NCBI GenBank assembly: GCA_002343685.1
Contig: DDRS01000003.1
Span: 1 to 8,695, forward strand
Direction of reading: 5' to 3'
Length of the DNA stretch: 8,695 nucleotides
From: Thiobacillus denitrificans
Lineage (GTDB): Bacteria; Pseudomonadota; Gammaproteobacteria; Burkholderiales; Thiobacillaceae
In this document: positions 1-5,612 of the stretch, in pieces
Position numbering within the stretch: the first letter of the stretch is position 1
Layout of the letters: every line of letters starts with the position of its first letter
The notes under the pieces: generated by a model
Seen by the model: the letters and a program-made list of their open reading frames with translations, nothing else
Told to the model about the DNA's origin: nothing
Databases searched by the model: none
Position numbers and translations under genes: made by a program

Positions 1-429
1 GTGGAGTTAAGCAGAGGTTTCAATGCATATGCGGCGCTATTTGAATTGCATGGCCAAGGCTCCTGGGACCTTGGCCAAGACGAGTTGATCACCTTCTTTC
101 GCCAGAGCGATCAGACAAGTGCAACGATCGGGATGCGTCAAGCTGGCACATTTAAGGTTCTCGCAGGCTTGGCTGGACACGGAGGTATTCCAGAATCAAA
201 AGCCAAGAAGCCTCAGAAAACAGGAAAGTCAACAGCGCCAGCGAAGAAGAAAGTATTAAAAGAACTCCCTCAAGTTAATGCCCAACATAACCAGAATGTG
301 AAAGAACTTGATGGAGGTGGAGCCTTTGGCCTCACGGTTCGAGTGGAGATTAATTTACCTGCAGATGGGACAAAGGAAACGTACGACAACATATTCAAGA
401 GTATCAAGGAGAATCTGTTAGGTGGATGA
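1..429 (+). CDS. DUF5343-like protein, C-terminal part (5' end outside window)
   Basis: The reading frame is open from the first base to a TGA at 427-429, giving 142 residues. The GTG at position 1 is probably an internal Val codon and not the start, because DUF5343-type proteins are usually longer and the usual N-terminal helical region is missing. Seen: a helical segment (about residues 5-55, including AYAALFELH), a Lys/Pro/Ala-rich linker (about 64-95), and a C-terminal piece (about 107-140) with the pattern VRVEINLPADGTKETYDNIF followed by a KSIKENLL helix. That last pattern (beta strand with INLP, then YDxIFKSI) is what I recognise from DUF5343 proteins. Their biochemical role is unknown to me. 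The gene overlaps the next one by 8 bases, so the two are translationally coupled. Base composition is lower in G+C than the genes from 1767 onward. A strong hairpin lies inside it at 51-77. Confidence 0.6.
   Translation: MELSRGFNAYAALFELHGQGSWDLGQDELITFFRQSDQTSATIGMRQAGTFKVLAGLAGHGGIPESKAKKPQKTGKSTAPAKKKVLKELPQVNAQHNQNVKELDGGGAFGLTVRVEINLPADGTKETYDNIFKSIKENLLGG
51..77. repeat. Intragenic inverted repeat / hairpin
   Basis: TGGCCAAGG at 51-59 is the exact reverse complement of CCTTGGCCA at 69-77. Inside the loop, TCC (61-63) and GGA (66-68) can pair as well, with the C at 60 bulged, so the stem may reach 12 pairs. No T-tract follows, so it does not look like an intrinsic terminator. It lies inside the coding sequence of the DUF5343-like gene. 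Confidence 0.5.
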
Positions 430-910
430 CGTGTTTTCAAAGTTCGAAATGGTTGTGCGTAAGGCGGCTACGGTAACTGAGGCTCGCTCCGAGCCGGTAG
501 GAGGCACGCATCCATTTGACGAACGCAATATCCACAACAAAATACATGCCACATCCTTGAAGCTATTTGATGATGGGCACTACGCTCTCGCGACCTTTGA
601 GGCATACAAAATGCTTGATAAGGAGGTCGCTGCCTACGCAAAGTCTGGTGAGTCCGGCACGAAACTTATGATGAATGCATTTAGTGAACAGTCGCCACTC
701 ATTAAGCTCACAGATCTGTCAAATCAAAGCGAGAAGGACGAGCAGCAGGGGTACAAATTCATCTTCTCTGGCTCAGTTATGGCAATCAGAAATCCTAGAG
801 GTCATGAATATGGAGTTAAGGACTCACCTACGGATTGCTTGGATCACCTAAGTCTTGCCTCAATGCTGTTGCGGCGTTTGGAGCGAGCAAAATCAACTCA
901 GAAGAAATAG
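422..910 (+). CDS. TIGR02391 / Ymh family protein, probable HEPN RNase-like
   Basis: A 162-residue protein starting at GTG 422, which overlaps the preceding stop by 8 bases; a second in-frame GTG at 431 is an alternative start. The segment from HPFDERNIHNKI (about 30-41) through the helix with LFDDGHYALATFEAYKMLDKEV, the GTKLMMNAF block (about 79-87) and the end around FSGSVMAIRNPRGHEY matches my knowledge of the TIGR02391 (Hypo_ymh) family over nearly its full length. R123-N-P-R-G-H128 fits the R-x4-6-H signature of HEPN domains, many of which are metal-independent RNases in toxin-antitoxin, abortive-infection and CRISPR systems. Family membership is well supported. RNase activity is inferred from the motif and is untested. 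The neighbours on both sides are low-G+C genes of the same orientation, and the next gene begins 7 bases after this stop. No membrane segment or signal peptide is visible, so it should be cytosolic. Confidence 0.8.
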   Translation: MDDVFSKFEMVVRKAATVTEARSEPVGGTHPFDERNIHNKIHATSLKLFDDGHYALATFEAYKMLDKEVAAYAKSGESGTKLMMNAFSEQSPLIKLTDLSNQSEKDEQQGYKFIFSGSVMAIRNPRGHEYGVKDSPTDCLDHLSLASMLLRRLERAKSTQKK

Positions 911-917
911 AAGCAGC

Positions 918-1517
918 ATGAATATAAAAAAACTGAAAGTTAAATTAGCCTCCCACTACTACTTGGAGGCGATAGATGGAATATACGATTCTTCAACTGC
1001 TCTGAAGGCAAAACTCGAAAGCGAACTGAAGCAGCAAGCAGACGAAATTGAAGCTGATAAAGCACTTAGCGAAGATGACAAGGGGCACATGTTAAGCTTT
1101 CTTGCAGACGACATATTCATCGCAGAAATAACAACCAATTTGGCTGGCGAAATGATGATTGTCGCTCTATACAAAACAATCGAAATTGCCATTAAGAAAA
1201 TGGCAGCCAGCAGCGATCTTTTCACACCAGTACAAATCGCCTCGTTCTACAAAATGTCTGAACTGAGAAAACAATTTAAGAACAAGGTTTGTGATCTAAA
1301 AACGATCCAGATGTTTAAGCAATTTGATGAGCTTCGGTGCATAAATAACTCAATAAAGCATAGCGGCATCGTCAGTAAGGAACTGGCCGCTTACCCAGGT
1401 TGGAAAGAGGGGCAGAGTCTCACCAATTTACATACTCACTACTATCGTCTAAGGAATGATGTCGACAAATTTGTCGAAGCTTTGCAAGAGGAAATCATTA
1501 AGAAGATTCCAAACTGA
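918..1517 (+). CDS. Hypothetical helical protein, HEPN-reminiscent
   Basis: A 199-residue protein starting at ATG 918 (MNIKKLKVKL), 7 bases after the Ymh-family stop. The frame is open further upstream, but that stretch overlaps the previous gene and encodes an unconvincing Cys/Arg-rich peptide, so I prefer ATG 918. Only a weak purine-rich ribosome site precedes it. I do not recognise the family. It appears to be almost entirely alpha-helical, with a charged helix at about 26-58, a hydrophobic helix at about 63-95, and a late helix carrying FDELRCINNSIKHSG (about 137-150). That last pattern, an Arg followed by Asn-Asn and then Lys-His-Ser, resembles the active-site helix of some HEPN-like families. 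However, Arg140 and His148 are separated by seven residues, not the usual four to six. No signal peptide or membrane segment is evident. It belongs to the same low-G+C operon as the two genes upstream and contains a 16-bp perfect palindrome near its 3' end. Confidence 0.75.
   Translation: MNIKKLKVKLASHYYLEAIDGIYDSSTALKAKLESELKQQADEIEADKALSEDDKGHMLSFLADDIFIAEITTNLAGEMMIVALYKTIEIAIKKMAASSDLFTPVQIASFYKMSELRKQFKNKVCDLKTIQMFKQFDELRCINNSIKHSGIVSKELAAYPGWKEGQSLTNLHTHYYRLRNDVDKFVEALQEEIIKKIPN
1462..1477. repeat. 16-bp perfect palindrome inside coding sequence
   Basis: TCGACAAATTTGTCGA is its own reverse complement with no spacer. It lies 40 bases before the stop of the third left-block gene. It has the form of a dimeric protein-binding site, but its coding position leaves chance as a real possibility. 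Confidence 0.5.
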
Positions 1518-1519
1518 GG

Positions 1520-1540
1520 CGAAAGCAGACAAGACTTTCG
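1520..1540 (+). terminator. Weak hairpin after the left operon
   Basis: CGAAAG (1520-1525) and CTTTCG (1535-1540) are perfect inverted arms with a 9-base loop, starting just after the TGA at 1515-1517. There is no T-run downstream, so this could be a weak or factor-assisted terminator or an mRNA 3'-end stabiliser. The call rests on position and symmetry only. Confidence 0.25.
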
Positions 1541-1588
1541 TACCCTCCCTTTAGCTCGTATCTTCATCCGTCCGGTCAATAATCAACT

Positions 1589-1614
1589 GAATTAAAGGGG
1601 GCAGCCTCGGATAT
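1589..1614 (+). repeat. Short dispersed repeat, copy 1
   Basis: AAAGGGGGCAGCCTCGGATA (1594-1613) lines up with the copies at 2538 and 4424 (AAAG-R-GG-S-CAG-S-CTCG pattern). It lies in the 249-base gap between the left operon and the methyltransferase gene, close to the point where base composition changes. A related core occurs 50 bases downstream. Confidence 0.5.
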
Positions 1615-1643
1615 CGCCGATGCCAGCATTCGATGCCAACTGC

Positions 1644-1665
1644 GGGGTCAGGCCTTGCATTGACA
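1644..1665 (+). repeat. Related repeat, GGGGTCAGGC variant
   Basis: GGGGTCAGGC at 1644-1653, followed by CTTGCATTGACA. It shares the GGGG-Y-CAGGC core with the copies at 2541 and 4429, but the sequence after the core differs. The end of the element contains a perfect TTGACA (1660-1665), which could serve as a -35 box, although I see no good -10 at normal spacing. The rest of the 1518-1766 gap shows no convincing reading frame on either strand. Confidence 0.4.
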
Positions 1666-1749
1666 CATCCACCCTGAACCGCGGGGTAAGAAATACAGTG
1701 GGGCACATCCTGCAATACAACGCCAATGCGGCCGGGTGAACCATCGCTC

Positions 1750-1763
1750 TAAGGAGGTTATCC
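1750..1763 (+). promoter_or_regulatory. Extended Shine-Dalgarno sequence
   Basis: TAAGGAGGTTATCC matches the complement of the 16S rRNA 3' end (TAAGGAGGTGATCC in E. coli) at 13 of 14 positions. AAGGAGG ends 9 bases before the GTG at 1767, which fixes that GTG as the start of the methyltransferase and suggests high translation initiation despite the non-ATG start. Confidence 0.8.
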
Positions 1764-1766
1764 ACC

Positions 1767-2513
1767 GTGGACATCCCTCGAATATTCAACATCACCGAAA
1801 GCGCTCACCGCATCCACAACCCGTTCACGCCCGAAAAGCTCGCCACGCTCGGCGCGGCGCTGCGTCTGGAAACGGGGACCCGGGTGCTCGACCTCGGCAG
1901 CGGTTCGGGGGAGATGCTGTGCACCTGGGCACGCGATCACGGCGTCGTCGGCACCGGCATCGACCTGAGCCAGCTGTTCACCGAGCAGGCGAAACGCCGG
2001 GCCGAAGCGCTCGGCGTCGCCGACCAGGTGGAGTTCATCCACGGCGATGCGACGGGCTACGTCTCCGACCAGAAGGCCGGGGTGGCAGCCTGTGTCGGCG
2101 CCTCGTGGATCGGTGGCGGTGTCGCGGGCACGATCGCGCTGCTGGCGCAGAGCCTTGGCCCGGGTGGAATCATCCTGATCGGCGAGCCCTACTGGCGGCA
2201 GATGCCGCCGACGGAAGACATTGCCAGGGGGTGTCTTGCCGGCTCGATCGCCGACTTTCTCGGGCTTCCAGAACTGCTCGCGTCTTTCGGCCGCCTCGGC
2301 TACGACGTGGTGGAAATGGTTCTGGCAGACCAGGACAGCTGGGACCGATACGAGGCGGCCAAGTGGCTGACCATGCGCCGATGGCTCGAGGCCAACCCCG
2401 ACGACGACTTGGCGAAAGAGGTGCGAGCCCAACTGACGTCGGAGCCCGTGCGCTATACCGCCTACACGCGTGAATATATGGGCTGGGGCGTGTTTGCGCT
2501 GATGGCGCGGTGA
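1767..2513 (+). CDS. Class I SAM-dependent methyltransferase
   Basis: A 248-residue protein beginning with GTG, the start being set by the near-perfect ribosome site 9 bases upstream. The Rossmann-like SAM fold is clear. Motif I is VLDLGSGSGE (40-49), the acidic residue ending beta 2 is in GTGIDLS (D66), the region GDATG (93-97) fits the adenine-binding loop, and GPGGIILIGEPYW (131-143) fits the later strand with its GPGG turn. The length suits a small-molecule methyltransferase of the Methyltransf_11/25 type. The C-terminal part (about 185-248), with tryptophan-rich segments such as SWDRYEAAKW and MGWGVFALMAR, is typical of an uncharacterised subgroup that I know only as 'methyltransferase domain protein'. 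The substrate cannot be deduced. The next gene follows after 108 bases that include a short repeat, so co-transcription is possible but not assured. Codon use is high-G+C, unlike the genes before it. Confidence 0.9.
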   Translation: MDIPRIFNITESAHRIHNPFTPEKLATLGAALRLETGTRVLDLGSGSGEMLCTWARDHGVVGTGIDLSQLFTEQAKRRAEALGVADQVEFIHGDATGYVSDQKAGVAACVGASWIGGGVAGTIALLAQSLGPGGIILIGEPYWRQMPPTEDIARGCLAGSIADFLGLPELLASFGRLGYDVVEMVLADQDSWDRYEAAKWLTMRRWLEANPDDDLAKEVRAQLTSEPVRYTAYTREYMGWGVFALMAR

Positions 2514-2530
2514 TGAGGGATGGCTCGGTA

Positions 2531-2558
2531 GAAAACCAAAGGGGCCAGGCTCGACTAA
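2531..2558 (+). repeat. Short dispersed repeat, copy 2
   Basis: AAAGGGGCCAGGCTCGACTA (2538-2557) between the methyltransferase and SDR genes. It shares the 12-mer GGCCAGGCTCGA exactly with the copy at 4430-4441, and both are preceded by GAA and an A-rich stretch. Confidence 0.6.
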
Positions 2559-2621
2559 CCGGAACAATCGGGACACCTCCCCTCGTTCCTTTATCGGCAC
2601 GCTGGAGATAGATTGATAACC

Positions 2622-3542
2622 ATGCATACGATACTGGGTGCCAACGGCGTGATTGCCCGCGAGCTTTCGCAAGCACTGGCTGCGCATGCGTCAGACATCC
2701 GGCAGGTGAGCCGGAATCCCCGTAAGGTCAACCCGACCGACGAGACCTTCGTTGCCGATCTTCTAGATGCCCAGGCGACGGCCAATGCGGTGGCCGGCAG
2801 CCAGGTGGTCTATCTGGTGGCCGGTCTGCAATACAACGCGTCTGTCTGGCAGGCGCAATGGCCGCGTGTGATGCGCCATGCGATCGACGCCTGCAAGCAG
2901 CATGGCGCGAGCCTCGTGTTTTTCGACAACGTGTATGCCTATGGCCGGGTGGACGGCGTGATGACGGAGGAAACGCCGTTCAACCCCATCAGCAGGAAGG
3001 GTGAGGTCAGGGCCAGGATCGCGACCATGCTGCTGGACGAAATGCGCAGCGGCAATCTGCAGGCGATGATCGTGCGGTCGGCCGATTTCTATGGCCCCGG
3101 CGCGGTTCAAAGCTTTCCCCATGCGACGGTGTTCGAGCGCCTCAAGGCCGGCAAGACGCCGCAATGGATAGGCAATCCGGATACCGTGCATACCTTTACG
3201 TATACGCCCGACGCCGGCCGGGCAGTCGCTGAACTGGCACGGTCGGTGGAGGCATACGGCCAGACGTGGCATCTGCCTACCACCAGGGAGCCGCTGACGG
3301 GCGCGGACTTCGTGCGCGTGGCATGCGATCAGGCGGGTCGCCCCTTCAAGCTGCAGGTCGCACCCCGCTGGATGTTGAGGCTCATGGGCCTGTTCATGCC
3401 CGTGCTGCGTGAAAATGATGAAATGATGTATCAGTTCGAGTATGACTATCGCTTCGACAGCAGCAAGATCGAATCTGCATTGGGCTTGCAGCCGACGCCT
3501 TACAGGCAGGGAATCAGCGCGTCACTGGGTGCCCATAACTAG
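2622..3542 (+). CDS. Atypical SDR / NAD-dependent epimerase-like oxidoreductase
   Basis: A 306-residue protein from ATG 2622. A TTG at 2613 in the same frame has better spacing (5 bases) to the GGAG at 2604-2607, so a start three codons earlier is possible; ATG is preferred because beta strand 1 begins right after it, as in relatives. Residues 4-12 (ILGANGVIA) form the dinucleotide-binding loop of the G-x-x-G-x-x-A type. Basic residues after beta 2 (S30-R31-N-P-R34) suggest NADP. VYLVAGLQY (63-71), LVFFDNVYAYG (98-108) and MIVRSADFYGPGA (149-161) are the strands and loops of extended/atypical SDRs in the NAD-dependent epimerase family. The classical catalytic Y-x-x-x-K is not obvious: around the expected position the sequence is NPISRKGEVRARI, keeping Lys but not Tyr. 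This resembles atypical SDRs with altered chemistry or a binding role. The substrate is unknown. The gene ends directly against the stop of a convergent small gene. Confidence 0.88.
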   Translation: MHTILGANGVIARELSQALAAHASDIRQVSRNPRKVNPTDETFVADLLDAQATANAVAGSQVVYLVAGLQYNASVWQAQWPRVMRHAIDACKQHGASLVFFDNVYAYGRVDGVMTEETPFNPISRKGEVRARIATMLLDEMRSGNLQAMIVRSADFYGPGAVQSFPHATVFERLKAGKTPQWIGNPDTVHTFTYTPDAGRAVAELARSVEAYGQTWHLPTTREPLTGADFVRVACDQAGRPFKLQVAPRWMLRLMGLFMPVLRENDEMMYQFEYDYRFDSSKIESALGLQPTPYRQGISASLGAHN

Positions 3543-3689
3543 TCAGCTGAGGTGGTAGGACGTGTCGGCCGAGGCCAATACGTCGCCGGGATGGCCGCTG
3601 AGGCTGTAGGGAATGCTGACGAAGGCCACCGAGAAGACCATGAGCAGGGTACCTAAGGTGACGACTGCGAATCGTTGTACGAAGTCCAT
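3543..3689 (-). CDS. 48-residue single-span membrane protein
   Basis: A small gene of 49 codons including the stop. ATG at 3687-3689 is preceded by AGGAG (complement of 3697-3701) with a 7-base spacer, which is an excellent ribosome site. The product begins MDFVQRFAVVTLG and has one hydrophobic segment (about 7-27, with LLMVFSVAFVSI) followed by a polar tail that includes GHPGD. It is therefore likely a small inner-membrane protein with the C-terminus in the periplasm, or a secreted peptide if the segment is cleaved. I do not recognise the family. Its TGA occupies 3543-3545, immediately after the TAG of the SDR gene at 3540-3542, so the two genes converge with no spacer. Support comes from the ribosome site, the coherent membrane-peptide composition and the exact tail-to-tail fit; the risk is that so short a frame could be accidental. 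Confidence 0.7.
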   Translation of the reverse strand: MDFVQRFAVVTLGTLLMVFSVAFVSIPYSLSGHPGDVLASADTSYHLS

Positions 3690-3897
3690 TTTGTTTCTCC
3701 TGAAAGTCGGCGCGAGGCGTCGATGGCTTGCAGGATAGTTGCTGCGGATTAACTGCGACTTAAGGCACGGACAATCTTATACGCCGCAAATGGCGAGGAT
3801 GACGCGCAGGTTGCGGGCTGGCCGCCGGACCTGAATAGGGTTGGCGCTGCCCGCAAATCTTCTGCACAATGCCGCCTTTGCATGACAGGAGTTCCGC

Positions 3898-4323
3898 ATG
3901 GCTTCGGGACAAATCCACATCGCTATCTTGAACCCCGGCGTCGAAATCACGCCGCTGCGGCTGCGTGGCTGGCTGCAGAAGGAGGCGGCAGTGATCAACA
4001 ACCGCGCCAATCCGGGCGACGGGGCAATCCTGCGGCTGTTTCTCACCCGGCAGCTGCGCTATGGTCTGCCTGGCAAGAAGCTCGACGCGATCCTGCAGGC
4101 GCTGACCGAAAAATATCCTGCCGTTCTGCGTATCGAGGTGCAGTTGATCGAAGCGCCTCTGACCGCCGACGAGATGGCGGAACAGACCCGCATCGCCAAC
4201 GCCGATCTTCAGAAATTCATGCAGCGTGCGGAGGAATACGCCAAACGCAAGCAGGCCGAGGCGTTGGAGAACACGCGGCCCGCGCCGATCCAGTGGCATT
4301 CGTTAAAAAGCGCGCTGGATTGA
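3898..4323 (+). CDS. Uncharacterised conserved-looking protein, 141 residues
   Basis: The start is ATG 3898, with AGGAG at 3887-3891 and a 6-base spacer. I do not recognise the protein. It begins MASGQIHIAILNPGVEITPL, with no signal peptide. A short hydrophobic strand is followed by amphipathic helices (RLRGWLQKEAAVINNR; ILRLFLTRQLRYGL) and a strand-rich piece LRIEVQLIEAPL (77-88). A long charged helix follows at about 89-125 (DEMAEQTRIANADLQKF onward), which could form a coiled coil. The high G+C at third codon positions supports coding. The zero frame stops at TGA 4321-4323, but the -1 frame continues with a Cys-rich tail to 4400 (see the separate entry), so the natural C-terminus is uncertain. 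The 208 bases upstream (3690-3897) carry the leader of the divergent small gene and, presumably, both promoters; I see no other gene there. Confidence 0.8.
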   Translation: MASGQIHIAILNPGVEITPLRLRGWLQKEAAVINNRANPGDGAILRLFLTRQLRYGLPGKKLDAILQALTEKYPAVLRIEVQLIEAPLTADEMAEQTRIANADLQKFMQRAEEYAKRKQAEALENTRPAPIQWHSLKSALD

Positions 4324-4400
4324 GCGAATGGAAGCGCGACGGGAAGCCGACTGAGGGCGGCAATGCCTGCCCGCCGAACGGCGCCTGCGGGTGCGGTTAG
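4305..4400 (+). other. Candidate -1 frameshift Cys-rich tail, or overlapping mini-ORF
   Basis: At a run of five A (4305-4309), a -1 shift from the 141-residue frame reads 30 further residues beginning KRAGLSEWKRDG and ending ACPPNGACGCG before TAG 4398-4400. The joined product would be 167 residues with cysteines at 158, 164 and 166. Alternatively, a TTG at 4320-4322 overlaps the TGA and could reinitiate a 26-residue peptide. Third codon positions in this frame are strongly G/C-rich (about 21 of 25 between 4323 and 4397), clearly more so than in the other two frames. This indicates that the stretch is, or recently was, coding. The three possible readings are programmed slippage, an indel in a once-continuous gene, or a coupled small peptide. 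The C-x5-C-x-C ending would suit metal or cluster binding; that is speculation. Confidence 0.4.
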
Positions 4401-4418
4401 CGGCGTTGCCTGTTTTTG

Positions 4419-4446
4419 AACATAAAAGAGGCCAGGCTCGAATATC
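4419..4446 (+). repeat. Short dispersed repeat, copy 3
   Basis: AAAGAGGCCAGGCTCGAATA (4426-4445) in the 182-base gap before the acrylyl-CoA reductase gene, sharing GGCCAGGCTCGA with copy 2. Downstream of it, 4461-4500 is a conspicuously A+T-rich stretch (containing TAAAAT at 4490-4495) that probably holds the promoter of the gene at 4583, though I cannot place a convincing -35/-10 pair. Confidence 0.6.
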
Positions 4447-4582
4447 TCTGATCGCCCGGATTAATGACAACAGTTGATTGATAAAAATCTAAAATGGATA
4501 GGCTACGTTTTCGCGCCATCCCCCAGCCACACCTAGTCTGTCCGGACGATAATCGGCCAGCTTAACGGAGCACCCAAAGCCC

Positions 4583-5566
4583 ATGTTCAAAGGCATTCTG
4601 ATTGAGAAGGATGAAGCGGGATACCGCGCCACACTGACGGACCTCGACGAAGGACGATTGCCCGAGGGTGACGTGACGGTGCGGGTGAGCCATTCGACCC
4701 TCAACTACAAGGATGCGCTGGCCATTACCGGCAAGGCGCCGGTCGTGCGCACGTTCCCGATGGTGCCCGGCATCGATCTGGCCGGCACAGTGGAGCATTC
4801 GACGCACCCCGATTACGCCACGGGCGACGCGGTGATCCTGAATGGCTGGGGGGTGGGCGAAACGCATTGGGGCGGCCTCGCACAGAAGGCGCGTCTGAAC
4901 GGAAACTGGCTGGTGCCGCTGCCGGCGCAGTTCACGCCGCAGCAGGCGATGGCCATTGGCACCGCGGGCTATACCGCGATGCTGTGCGTGCTGGCGCTGG
5001 AGCGGCATGGCGTTACGCCCGCACACGGGGAGATCCTCGTGACCGGCGCAGCCGGCGGCGTGGGCAGCGTGGCAACGGCAGTGCTGAGTCGGTTGGGTTA
5101 CACCGTGGTCGCGGTGAGCGGCCGGCCGGTGGAGACCGACTATCTCAAGCGCCTGGGCGCGGTGGAAGTACTGGATCGTGCGGCGTTCGCGACGCCCGGC
5201 AAGCCCCTGGGCAAGGAGCGCTGGGCCGGGGCGGTGGATGTGGTCGGTAGCCACACCCTAGCCAATGTCTGCGCGACGACCCGATACCGGGGCGTCGTCA
5301 CGGCCTGCGGGCTGGCGGGTGGCATGGATTTTCCGGCCACGGTCGCGCCCTTCATTCTGCGCGGTGTGACGCTGGCGGGCATCGACAGCGTGATGTGCCC
5401 GCGGCCCGAGCGGCTCGAGGCATGGCGCCGCCTGGCCAGCGATCTCGACGTGGCTAAACTCGCGGCGATCAGCCAGGAAGTCGGCCTGACCGAGGCGATT
5501 CCCCTCGCGTCGAAGCTGCTCTACGGCGAGGTGCGGGGCCGTGTGATCGTGGACGTCAACCGCTGA
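4583..5566 (+). CDS. acuI: Acrylyl-CoA reductase (NADPH), AcuI/YhdH-type MDR
   Basis: A 327-residue, full-length member of the zinc-independent medium-chain dehydrogenase/reductase superfamily, very close in pattern to AcuI/YhdH. Enzymes of this group reduce acryloyl-CoA to propionyl-CoA with NADPH, which detoxifies acrylyl-CoA formed in DMSP, acrylate or 3-hydroxypropionate metabolism; they act in the cytosol. Seen: N-terminal GroES-like domain with STLNYKDALAITG (38-50), PGIDLAGTV (62-70) and the GDAVILNGWGVGETHWGG block (81-98); AIGTAGYTAML (124-134); the nucleotide-binding loop VTGAAGGVGSVA (153-164); SGRPVETDYLKRLGA (179-193), where Ser/Arg after beta 2 favours NADPH; and the C-terminal GVTLAGIDSV and EVRGRVIVDV. 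There are no zinc-binding cysteines in the catalytic positions, as expected. ATG 4583 is preceded by GGAG at 4567-4570, a rather long 12-base spacer. No DMSP genes lie nearby, so general acrylyl-CoA removal is the likeliest job. Confidence 0.92.
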   Translation: MFKGILIEKDEAGYRATLTDLDEGRLPEGDVTVRVSHSTLNYKDALAITGKAPVVRTFPMVPGIDLAGTVEHSTHPDYATGDAVILNGWGVGETHWGGLAQKARLNGNWLVPLPAQFTPQQAMAIGTAGYTAMLCVLALERHGVTPAHGEILVTGAAGGVGSVATAVLSRLGYTVVAVSGRPVETDYLKRLGAVEVLDRAAFATPGKPLGKERWAGAVDVVGSHTLANVCATTRYRGVVTACGLAGGMDFPATVAPFILRGVTLAGIDSVMCPRPERLEAWRRLASDLDVAKLAAISQEVGLTEAIPLASKLLYGEVRGRVIVDVNR

Positions 5567-5612
5567 CGGGCACACCAGCCAACTCAATGCGCCCTATATA
5601 AACTGTCGCCCC

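Noticed and set aside
1660..1695. Promoter with perfect TTGACA before the methyltransferase
   Set aside because: The nearest -10-like sequence (TAAGAA at 1687) is 21 bases away, too far for a standard promoter.
1750..1769. Possible 16S rRNA 3'-end fragment in antisense orientation
   Set aside because: Similarity covers only the anti-Shine-Dalgarno complement and stops there; position before a GTG start explains it as a ribosome site.
1592..1795. Minus-strand frame of 67 codons across the gap before the methyltransferase
   Set aside because: It overlaps the ribosome site and start of a well-supported gene, has no ribosome site of its own and no recognisable domain.
1736..2473. Plus-strand 245-codon frame overlapping the methyltransferase
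   Set aside because: Arg/Gly-rich out-of-frame reading of the same gene with no family pattern.
1758..2687. Long minus-strand frame (309 codons) opposite the methyltransferase
   Set aside because: Arg/His-rich antisense frame typical of high-G+C coding DNA; the plus strand has clear SAM-binding motifs.
4562..5254. Minus-strand 230-codon frame opposite the acrylyl-CoA reductase
   Set aside because: His/Arg-rich shadow; the plus-strand enzyme is full length with all family motifs.
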